Part shown: positions 8,722-15,998 of the stretch, one piece after another | Numbering within the stretch: position 1 is the first letter of the stretch | Layout: every line of letters starts with the position of its first letter | Assembly: GCA_034434835.1 (NCBI GenBank) | Contig: DAOTXX010000179.1 | Coordinates: forward strand, 55,289 to 119,288 | Direction of reading: 5' to 3' | Source: JBGLNJ01 sp034434835 | GTDB lineage: Bacteria > Chloroflexota > Anaerolineae > Fen-1058 | Length of the DNA stretch: 64,000 bases | Program-made: the position numbers and the translations under genes | Notes under the pieces: model-generated | Databases searched by the model: none | Seen by the model: only the letters and a program-made list of their open reading frames with translations | Told to the model about the DNA's origin: nothing

Positions 8722-9218
8722 GTGCGACCCGTTCGCTCGAAATTGTACCACCAAACGGTACAAGGGATGAGCGGCAAGGTTGCGCGGTCATTGACCGCCA
8801 GAACCTTGACAACCGAGTGCCCATGTAGGTGCAACTCCTACCGCTGCAGTGGACAGATGACGGCAACCTCCAACGGTGTGCGACTGGCTCTCAAGCGCCG
8901 GAGTGCATGGAGGGAAAGGCGCTCAGCATTGAGCCGAACAATGCGACGCGTCGAGCCAGTGGTCATGGTCAGCGCAAGCAAAGGTACGTTTGAAGCGTCG
9001 TCACACCTGCACTTGCGCTTGCGCGCCAGCGCATCGGGACAGGCTCTACAACCACAGCAATCTGCACACTGACCAGGCCGCAACACTGGTAAGGTGCACA
9101 GTGGTTGGAGTGCTGATGACAACAGCCTTTCGACTGAAGAGCTGTGTGACGGGACGCTTCGCGTGTCACGCACGGTTCGGGAGTGGCAGGGCAGTAGGCG
9201 ACCGCCCCGCCGACCGGA
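8722..9218 (+). ncRNA. ORF-less group II intron (probably class IIC-attC)
   Basis: This gene-free stretch starts GTGCGACCCGTTCG, the typical 5' end of bacterial group II introns. Near its 3' end it has a domain V-like hairpin (9138-9177). The basal arms GAGCTGTG and CACGGTTC pair, a two-base CG bulge follows, then the TGAC/GTCA upper stem. The apical loop is longer than the usual tetraloop (domain about 40 nt instead of 34). A domain VI-like hairpin GGCAGGGC/GCCCCGCC follows. No reverse transcriptase frame exists inside, so it would need a maturase in trans, or it is dead. The 3' boundary is approximate. Position at an attC-like site, and orientation opposite to the cassette genes, fit the known IIC-attC subgroup. 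Confidence 0.7.
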
Positions 9219-9315
9219 ACTAGCCGCGCCCTCCATCCTGCCGATCCAGGCTACCGCCCTTTGCGACTCTCGCCTGACAACAAGATTGACAGCACCCCCA
9301 ATCTCTTGTCCCCTT

Positions 9316-9582
9316 TCACGGAAAGTACCTGTAGATATCCTTGCGATGCAGTATCCTTACGAAAATGACCTCGTCTCCAACTACCTCTATCCCAATCCGA
9401 TAATCTTCCAATCGAAGACGATAGAAGGTCGTGTACCCCCGCATCTTGCTCAAATGCTTGATCTCGCTTAACGCAGTGGCCGTTTTGACTTCTGTTATCA
9501 CTTGCTCGACCCGTTCGAGCAAGGTCTTGTCTCTGATCCCTCTCAAGTCTCTGGCGAAGCTCGCCTCAAAAGAGACCCTCAC
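9316..9582 (-). CDS. RelE/ParE-superfamily toxin
   Basis: An 88-residue basic protein with the RelE/ParE fold pattern: MRVSFEASFARDLRGIRDKTLLERVEQVI (helices), IKHLSKMRGYTTFYRLRLEDYRIGIEVV and VIFVRILHRKDIYRYFP (C-terminal strands). Family members are ribosome-dependent mRNA interferases or gyrase poisons. The conserved C-terminal R-H-R-K-DIY-R suits the RelE/mRNA-interferase-like branch. It starts at GTG 9582, overlapping the antitoxin stop by four bases (GTGA), so the pair is translated together. Downstream on the minus strand lies the intron-interrupted attC-like site, so the pair may itself be a gene cassette. Confidence 0.88.
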   Translation of the reverse strand: MRVSFEASFARDLRGIRDKTLLERVEQVITEVKTATALSEIKHLSKMRGYTTFYRLRLEDYRIGIEVVGDEVIFVRILHRKDIYRYFP

Positions 9583-9785
9583 GCTTGCCCCCTCAGGATG
9601 GCGAGAACCTGATCTTCACTGACGAACTCATCTCGCCGACCTTCACGGATGGCATTGGCCAAGCCGATTTCTTCAATGGCTTCCAACATCACCTCGAAAA
9701 ACAGGTCGCGTTTTTCTTCTATCAGCTCAACGAGCACTTCCTTAAGTAACTCTTTGGCTTGTTTTTCGCTGATTGTCAATTCCAT
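9579..9785 (-). CDS. Antitoxin of the RelE/ParE-type module
   Basis: A 68-residue, strongly acidic, mostly helical protein (KEVLVELIEEKRDLFFEVMLEAIEE, cited in two halves: KEVLVELIEEKRD and LFFEVMLEAIEE). Size and position immediately before the toxin are typical of antitoxins that wrap the toxin and autoregulate the operon. The N-terminus (MELTISEKQAKELLKEVLV) has no clear ribbon-helix-helix or HTH pattern, so DNA binding is unproven. A good ribosome site AGGAG lies 9 nt before ATG 9785. The four-base overlap with the toxin gene is direct evidence for pairing. Confidence 0.85.
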   Translation of the reverse strand: MELTISEKQAKELLKEVLVELIEEKRDLFFEVMLEAIEEIGLANAIREGRRDEFVSEDQVLAILRGQA

Positions 9786-10159
9786 CTTGGGCTTCTCCTA
9801 TCAAATCGGAATCTGTCGTTATTCATATTCCGGCCAGTTCCCTTCACTGCGCAGCTAACTATTGATTGATCCATCCGCAAAGCTTGCCCTGACGATTATA
9901 CCATAAGGCGACGGCCCGTTTGCAAGTTTTAAGGCAGAGGCACACAAGTCGCATGGTGCAAGTCGCAGGTGTTGAACATTCAAAGATAGGCAGCGTGCGT
10001 TAGGCATGTCCACACCCGGTGATCCACAAAGAACACGAAGGATTCTTGGTGACCTTAGTGTCCTTCGTGGATCAGCCTGCCTCCTGCCAACCGATGGTAT
10101 AATTGAACCCACGATCCGTAACACCTGCTTGCGCCACGAGCGCAAGTGTCCAAACCAGG
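9786..10159. other. Intergenic region with dispersed repeats
   Basis: No gene is seen in these 374 bases. It holds a GTCGCA(G/T)GGT-type repeat near 9945-9975 and a CACGAAG-type repeat near 10015-10070 (CACAAAGAACACGAAGGATT and TGTCCTTCGTGGATCA). It includes the region upstream of fpg. Confidence 0.6.
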
Positions 10160-11038
10160 ATGCCCGAGTTACCCGAAGTCGAAACGATCGTCCGCAAACT
10201 GCGAAACGGCGAGCCAATGGAGCGGGGACAGCCCGCCTATCCGACGCCGCTTGACCACGTCATCACACGCGCGTGGACGGACTGGCCGCGCGCGATGTCC
10301 CCCTCCGCCCGCGCTATCACCCGGCAATTGCCCGGCCATCGTATCGAATCTATTGGCAGACGCGGCAAATACATCATCTTCACCTTGTCACCCGGTCATC
10401 CTGTCACCTTGTCTTCTGGCGCGTGTCATCTGCTGATCCATCTCAAAATGAGCGGCCGCCTCGATGTGGTGAGCGCCGACACGCCGCGCGCCAGGCATAC
10501 GCATTTTGCGCTCACACTGGACAACGGCTACGATCTGCGGTTTAACGACGCTCGCAAGTTTGGGCGCGTGTATCTGGTCAATGACCTGGTTCAAGTCACC
10601 GGCGATCTCGGCCCGGAGCCGCTCGATCCAGCGTTTACGCTCAAGACATTTCGCCAGTTGATCGCGGGCAAATCCGGCGCCCTCAAACCGCTCTTGCTCG
10701 ATCAAACCTTCATCGCCGGCATCGGCAACATTTATGCCGACGAAGCGCTCTGGCGGGCCAGGCTGCATCCCCTGCGTCGTGCCGGGTCGCTCACTGCCGA
10801 CGAAGTGTCCGCCTTGTATCGTGGCATCCGCGCCGCGCTGAACGACGGCATCAAGCACGAGGGTGCGGCGATTGATTGGGTCTACCCGGAGGGCAATTAC
10901 CAGGATCACTTTCGCGTCTACGGGCGGACAGGCCAGCCCTGCCGCCGCTGCTGCACCCCCATTCGGCGCATCGTCGTGGGCCAGCGTGGCACACATTTCT
11001 GCCCGCACTGTCAACGTCAACGTGGTTCGCGTGGATAG
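10160..11038 (+). CDS. mutM: Formamidopyrimidine-DNA glycosylase / AP lyase
   Basis: Base-excision repair enzyme that removes 8-oxoguanine and formamidopyrimidines. The start at 10160 gives MPELPEVETI, where P2 is the catalytic nucleophile after Met removal and E3 is conserved. The upstream extension to 10103 would hide P2 and is rejected. Other marks are IHLKMSGRL, the NDARKFGR loop, FIAGIGNIYADEALWRARLHP and a C-terminal zinc finger (CRRC and CPHC). Length is 292 residues, a little long: residues SPGHPVTLSSGA, after GRRGKYIIFTL, are encoded by a repeat-like string (CACCTTGTCACCCGGTCATC and following) at about 10378-10420. That lies in a loop where the family usually has only a few residues. 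The gene is followed 8 bp later by the next gene. Confidence 0.97.
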   Translation: MPELPEVETIVRKLRNGEPMERGQPAYPTPLDHVITRAWTDWPRAMSPSARAITRQLPGHRIESIGRRGKYIIFTLSPGHPVTLSSGACHLLIHLKMSGRLDVVSADTPRARHTHFALTLDNGYDLRFNDARKFGRVYLVNDLVQVTGDLGPEPLDPAFTLKTFRQLIAGKSGALKPLLLDQTFIAGIGNIYADEALWRARLHPLRRAGSLTADEVSALYRGIRAALNDGIKHEGAAIDWVYPEGNYQDHFRVYGRTGQPCRRCCTPIRRIVVGQRGTHFCPHCQRQRGSRG

Positions 11039-11046
11039 GAGATGAC

Positions 11047-11949
11047 ATGGAACAGGCGATTCCCGTTATGCTGATGCTCGGCGCGGTCGTGGTCGCGCTG
11101 TTGTTGATTCTGATCGGCATTTTCGCTTGGGGCCGTTCGCGGCAAGCTCCCGCTGAAGCAGTCAATTCGCCCGCATCAGCCCTCATTCCTTCAACCGATC
11201 CCGAAGCGCCGCGTCCGTCTTCTCCCGAGCCAGTCTATCTCTACCTGGAAGATGACGGAACGTTTGCGGTCGAGATCGCAGGGCGGCGGTTTGCTCGATT
11301 GAGTGATATTTTGGATGATCGCCTGGCTCAACGCGCAATGGCCGCCGTCAGTGCGATGCAGAAATTTGCTGGGATCACTCCCGAAGCCAGGCTTGCGCCG
11401 GCCGAGCTGAACGATGAGTTGCGCGCCGGGTACGCGCGCGACGATGGCACATTCGTCGTCGAGTTTCGCGGGCAACGTTACCGCAAGCTGACCGACATTC
11501 GTGATGGAGACATCGGTCGGGGAGTGTTGAGCATGATCGGCAAATTGGAGGCGTTTGCCCAGGGGGTAGCTGTGCCGGTTCCTGTACCTCCCAAGCCTGG
11601 CGAACCGCAGGGCGTGACCGAGGACGAGTTCCTGAAGCAGCTTGCCGCTCCACCGGTTGAGCCAAAACCGCTCAGAATGCCGACGCTGGTGGAATCGGCG
11701 CAGGCGCGGCCAGTCAAGGCCGAGCCGATGCCGATGGGGATCGCCGGACAGATTGACCAGGTCCTGCAACAGCAACTGGTGAATAACCCGTCTTTGCTGG
11801 GCCGCTCGATTCACCTGGTCACGGCCAAAGACGGCAGCCTCGGCGTGGAGGTCGAAGGCCGATTGTACAAATGGCCGGACGAAGTAGAACCGGTCGTGCG
11901 TGAGGCCGTTCAGAAGGCGATTCGCGCGTGGGAAAGCACTGCACTTTGA
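11047..11949 (+). CDS. Membrane-anchored protein with three related repeats, function unknown
   Basis: A 300-residue protein from ATG 11047, preceded by AGGAG with 5-nt spacing. One N-terminal membrane helix (about residues 5-25, AIPVMLMLGAVVVALLLILI) is followed by a Pro/Ala-rich stretch and a soluble part. I see three degenerate copies of one motif: YLYLEDDGTFAVEIAGRRFA (about 65), GYARDDGTFVVEFRGQRYRK (about 125) and HLVTAKDGSLGVEVEGRLYK (about 260). Each is followed by a helical segment such as LDDRLAQRAMAAVSAMQKFA. The copies are joined by Pro-rich linkers. No known domain is recognised. It shares an operon with mutM (8-bp gap), which need not mean a repair role. Confidence 0.8.
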   Translation: MEQAIPVMLMLGAVVVALLLILIGIFAWGRSRQAPAEAVNSPASALIPSTDPEAPRPSSPEPVYLYLEDDGTFAVEIAGRRFARLSDILDDRLAQRAMAAVSAMQKFAGITPEARLAPAELNDELRAGYARDDGTFVVEFRGQRYRKLTDIRDGDIGRGVLSMIGKLEAFAQGVAVPVPVPPKPGEPQGVTEDEFLKQLAAPPVEPKPLRMPTLVESAQARPVKAEPMPMGIAGQIDQVLQQQLVNNPSLLGRSIHLVTAKDGSLGVEVEGRLYKWPDEVEPVVREAVQKAIRAWESTAL

Positions 11950-11958
11950 GGGTCGCGG

Positions 11959-12846
11959 TCAGAGGTCGGACGTGAGAGGGTTCACGGTGTAGCGGCCCTC
12001 TTGCGCGACGAGGGTCCCCATTGCTACCTGGGGATCGTGCTGAAAGACGATCACCGCTTGCCGCTCGGCCAGCCACGGTTGCCAGCGGCGTTTTGTTTCG
12101 ATGGTCGTCGCTGGGTCCAGGTCATACGCGGCGACCCACGCCAGTCGCTCCAAATGCCAGCGGAAAAACGCCAGGTCGCTGATAAAGGCCGCGGTCTGTC
12201 CGCCGGATTCGATGACCACGGCCTGCATGGCCGCTGTATGCCCCGGCGCCACCACCACGCGAATGCCTTGCGTCACCTGCGTGTCGCCGTTCAGCAGGCG
12301 CAGTTGATTGGCCTCCGCCAGGGGATCAAAGTTGGCGCTAAAGTACGTGGCGCGTGTCCGTTCGCTGGGACGATGCGCATCATCCCATTCACGCTGCTGC
12401 ACCCAGTACTGGGCGCGAGGGAACGTCGGCACGAGTTGGCCGTCGAGGAAGCGTGTGCTGCCCCCGCAGTGATCAGCGTGCAGATGGGTCAGCAGGACGA
12501 GGTCCACGTCTTCCGGCTGCACGCCGTGCCGTGCCAGGTCTCCGAGCAATCCGCCCTTTGGACGCTCCAGCCGAAAGCTTTGTTGTTCGGCCAGTTCCGG
12601 CGTGACTTTGTCGCCCAGGCCCGTATCTACCACGAGGGTGGCGTTAGGGGCGCGGATGAGCAGGCAGCGCAAAACCATCGGGACACGATTCTGCGTGTCG
12701 GGCGGCAAGAGTCTTTCCCATCGCACTTTGGGTACCAGCCCAAACGCTCCGCCGCCGTCCCACCAATTTGTGCCGTCGCTGAGCGGAACGATCTCGATGT
12801 CGCCGATCTTCAAAGTCCCAGACTTGTCCCTGCTGTTGGTAGTCAA
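11959..12846 (-). CDS. MBL-fold metallo-hydrolase
   Basis: A 295-residue metallo-beta-lactamase-fold protein. Metal ligands are visible in THLHADHCG (H-x-H-x-D-H), GHTAAMQ and later FQHDPQVAMG. The tail VIVFQHDP is typical of the lactonase/glyoxalase-like MBL subgroup. It has no signal peptide and is probably cytosolic; the substrate is unknown. The longest start is TTG 12846, overlapping the stop of the upstream LVIVD-repeat frame by TTGA. A second TTG ahead of KIGDIEIVPLSDG is possible. The neighbour upstream is a broken secreted protein, and convergence with the mutM operon ends it. Confidence 0.9.
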   Translation of the reverse strand: MTTNSRDKSGTLKIGDIEIVPLSDGTNWWDGGGAFGLVPKVRWERLLPPDTQNRVPMVLRCLLIRAPNATLVVDTGLGDKVTPELAEQQSFRLERPKGGLLGDLARHGVQPEDVDLVLLTHLHADHCGGSTRFLDGQLVPTFPRAQYWVQQREWDDAHRPSERTRATYFSANFDPLAEANQLRLLNGDTQVTQGIRVVVAPGHTAAMQAVVIESGGQTAAFISDLAFFRWHLERLAWVAAYDLDPATTIETKRRWQPWLAERQAVIVFQHDPQVAMGTLVAQEGRYTVNPLTSDL

Positions 12847-14777
12847 CGTAGCACCTGCGGGAGGTAGAATCGGTATTGAAGGAAGCGTAAAATCACCAGT
12901 CCATTACTACCATCGGCGACGTAGGCATCGTAGGGGCCACGCACAGCCACGTTGTAGGCACGTCCCAGTGTGTCATAGTACCCGACCTCGGTGGGGTTGG
13001 AGGGGTCGGCAACGTTGATAATACGCAGGCCACTATCCCCGTCGGTGATGTAGGCATAGTCTCCTGCTACTTTCACACCATAGGCTATCCACAGCGTGTC
13101 GTAGAAGCCGATCTCGGTGGGATTGGATGGGTCGGCGATATTGATGATACGCAGGCCGCTACTCCCATCGGCAATGTAGGCATAGGAGCCGCTTACAGTT
13201 ACACCATAGGCATACCCCGATGTGTCATAGTGCCCCACCTCGGCGGGATTCGAGGGATCAGCAACGTTGATGATGCGCAAGCCCTCCAAATCATTGGCGA
13301 CATAGGCATAGGAGCCACTCACCACTACGCCATAGGCATGCCCCGGCGTATCATAGTACCCTATCTCAGTGGGGTTGGAGGGGTCGGCAACATTGATGAT
13401 GCGCAGACCTGCTTAATAATCAGAGATATAGGCGTAGGAGCCGCTCACCGCTACGCCATAGGCATGCCCCGGCGTGTCATAGTACCCTATCTCAGTGGGG
13501 TTGGAAGGGTTGGCGACATTGATGATGCGAAGGCCTTTCCACTCGGCGGTGACATAGGCGTGAGAGCCACTCACCACTACGCCAGGGGCGAATCCCACCG
13601 TGTCACAGTACCCTACCTCGGTGGGGTTGGCCGGGTCAGCAATACTGATGATGTACAGACCTCCGTAGTAGCGATGTCCATCGGCCACATAGGCATAGTT
13701 GCCGCTCACCGCTACGTCATTGACAGACCCTGGCGTGTCATAATACCCTACCTCGGCGGGATTGGAGGGGTTGGCAACGTGGATGATGCACAAGCCCTCC
13801 CACCCATCAGCGACGTAAGCATAGGAACTGCTCACAGCCACACCCTGGGCATACCCCGGCGTGCCATAGTACCCTGCCTCGGTGGGGTTGGAGGGGTCGG
13901 CAACATGGATGACGCGAAGACCACTATACCCATCGGCCACGTAGGCATAGTTGCCACACACAGCCACGCCCAAGGCCTCCCACGGCGTGTCGTAGAAGGC
14001 GATCTCGGTGGGATTGGAGGGGTTGGCGATATTGATGATACGAAGGCCATAGTCCCCATCGGCGACATAGGCATAGGAGCCATTCACTGCCACGTCAGAG
14101 GCATACCCCGGCGTGTCACAGTGCCCTGTCTCGGTGGGGTTGGATGGGTTGGCGACATTGATGATACGCAGGCCAGAATCCCCATCAGCAAGGTAGACGT
14201 ATAGGCCGCTTACCGCCACGCCTGAAGCCTCCCCTCCCACTGTGCTATAGTACCCTACCCTGCTGGGATTAGAGGGATTGGTGACATTGATGATGTCCAG
14301 ACCCCAACCACTAGCCACATAGACGTAGGAGCCGCTCACTGCCACGCCCTGGGCATATCCCATTGCATAGTATCCTACCTCACTGGGGCTGGAGGGGTCG
14401 GCAATATTGACGATGCGCAGGCCTGCATCCCAATCGGCCACGTAGGCATAGTTGCCGCTCACTGCTACATCCAGCACAGTGCCAGGCAGAGGCCTGGTGC
14501 GGCCCACGACTGTGGGGTTGGCCGGGTCAGAAACATCCAGGATGACCAGACGTGACCCCACGCCAATGTAGGCATAGTGACCCTGCACGGCCACGTTTCT
14601 GGTTGTCCCACCGGTCTGTCCCACCAGCGCCACATTCTGGGATGTGGGAGTCACCGCAGGGGATTCCTCTACCCTGGCTACTGCGAAAATTGTCCCGGTC
14701 GGCGCCGTCGCCAGCCTGCCCAAGGAGAGGGCCAGGATAGCGAGAAAGGTAACCGTGGTAAAGACTCTTGTTCTCAT
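12843..14777 (-). pseudogene. Secreted LVIVD-repeat (beta-propeller) protein split by one in-frame stop
   Basis: A single reading frame from 14777 to 12843 (645 codons) is interrupted only by TAA at 13413-13415. The N-terminus has a signal peptide (FTTVTFLAILALSLGRLATA). Then 14 repeats of about 43 residues follow, each with VAVSGSYAYVADG.-LRIINVADPSNPTEVGYYDT. Ten lie before the stop and four after, and fourteen would suit two seven-bladed propellers. The stop falls between ISDY and AGLRIINVADPSNP, exactly inside a repeat, so the frame is otherwise undamaged. The C-terminus ends YRFYLPQVLR. The first part (13413-14777, 454 codons) could still be made alone. Alternatives are a recent nonsense mutation, an assembly error or readthrough. 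Family members are cell-surface proteins of unknown ligand. Confidence 0.85.
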
Positions 14778-14804
14778 AGTTGACTTTGGGAACTTGCAGA
14801 TCGA

Positions 14805-14886
14805 GTGTCAACTTGAGGTTGGAGTGTAGGCTTCAGCCTGCATAGAACGCGGCCTGAAGGCCACACTCCAGGGTTAAAGTTGACAC
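14805..14886. repeat. Two-hairpin interspersed element, copy 2
   Basis: An 82-bp element with perfect 10-bp terminal inverted repeats GTGTCAACTT / AAGTTGACAC. Internal hairpins are AGGC-TTCA-GCCT and GGCC-TGAA-GGCC, with an outer stem GGAGTGT/ACACTCC. It is the second copy of the element at 7943-8024, here between the add and LVIVD genes. Confidence 0.85.
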
Positions 14887-14903
14887 CATGTTTGCAGATC
14901 AAC

Positions 14904-15998
14904 TCAGATCTTGAACTCGCTGCGAAAGCGGGCGATGAGCGCGGTTTTTTCGCCGGGCGGCAGGAAGGCGGCTTGTACCGCATTCATCATCATGACCTTG
15001 AGATCGTCTATGGACATGCCCATGCCCGCGATCACCAGGCGATATTCGTCGGTCAAGGTCGTATCGGAGACGCTGGGATCGTCGGTGTTCACGGTGACCT
15101 TGATGCCTAACCGGTACAGATCGGGCAAGGGGTGGTGGCCCAGCAGATGAATCACGCCGGTCTGCAGGTTGCTGGTGGGACACACCTCCAGCACAGTCCC
15201 CCGGTCACGCACCAGCCTCACCACGTCCGAGTTTTCGATACAGTGCACGCCATGTCCGATCCGCTCCGGGTCCATCAGCTCGACTGCTTCGCGAACATTG
15301 TCGGCGCCACCGGCTTCGCCAGCGTGGACGACGAGGCCCAATCCGGCTTGCCGGGCGCGGTGAAAGACCGGGACAAATGGCTTGAGCGGGAAATTCACCT
15401 CGTCACCCGATAGATCAAGCGCGACGATTCCACGATCCATGTGCTCAGTGGCCGCCTCGATCACGTCTTGGGCCGTCTCAGGCTCATCGCGCTTGATCGA
15501 GACGATCAACCGCACGATGATGTCGTGCTCGGCCTGAGCGCGGCGCGTGGCGGTCCACACCCAATCCATTACGTCTGCAAAGCGAAATCCCTGTGTGCGC
15601 GCAAGCGCCACCGGGTTAAAGCGCAGTTCGAGGTATTTGATATTGTCAGCAGCGGCGTCGGCCACCGCTTCATAGGCAATGCGATCAATGGCCTCGCGGG
15701 TAGTGTAAAACCGGCGCAGCAGCTTGAATTTTTCCAGAAAGCGGTGAAAGTCCGGCTCATAGCCTTCGGTGACCTGGACGTAGGGACGCAACTTTTCCAG
15801 ATCGTAGCTGGGCAGGTCTACGCCATGTTCCAGGGCGATGCCGGCCAAGGTCTCCAGGCGCAGGCTGCCCTCCAGGTGGCGATGCAGATCGATCTTGGGC
15901 AACGGCTGCAAGATCGGCAGCAAGTCCACCATCTGCACGGTGGACGTGCGCAAGATGCGTGAGACGGGAGGGGTAAAGAGAGCGCTTTTGGCTTTCAT
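14904..15998 (-). CDS. add: Adenosine deaminase
   Basis: A 364-residue amidohydrolase-fold enzyme that converts adenosine (or deoxyadenosine) to inosine in purine salvage. Zinc and catalytic residues are visible: H-x-H in KIDLHRHLEGSLR, HAGEAGG, the second conserved histidine in GHGVHCIEN and the aspartates in VNTDDPSV. Length is usual. The start ATG 15998 overlaps the stop of the upstream histidine kinase by ATGA, so the two are translationally coupled. An in-frame ATG 22 codons further in (MVDLLPILQPLPKIDLHRH) would also fit the family. Being the last gene of a signalling operon is unusual for add; an adenine-nucleotide link is possible but not shown. Confidence 0.95.
   Translation of the reverse strand: MKAKSALFTPPVSRILRTSTVQMVDLLPILQPLPKIDLHRHLEGSLRLETLAGIALEHGVDLPSYDLEKLRPYVQVTEGYEPDFHRFLEKFKLLRRFYTTREAIDRIAYEAVADAAADNIKYLELRFNPVALARTQGFRFADVMDWVWTATRRAQAEHDIIVRLIVSIKRDEPETAQDVIEAATEHMDRGIVALDLSGDEVNFPLKPFVPVFHRARQAGLGLVVHAGEAGGADNVREAVELMDPERIGHGVHCIENSDVVRLVRDRGTVLEVCPTSNLQTGVIHLLGHHPLPDLYRLGIKVTVNTDDPSVSDTTLTDEYRLVIAGMGMSIDDLKVMMMNAVQAAFLPPGEKTALIARFRSEFKI

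Noticed and set aside
8722..9236. Overlapping ORFs of 116 and 132 codons on both strands
   Set aside because: No protein-like features; the stretch is better explained as a group II intron.
12900..14500. Regular ~129-bp periodicity that could suggest a CRISPR-like or satellite array
   Set aside because: It is the coding repeat of LVIVD units; units differ mainly at third positions and the frame is maintained.
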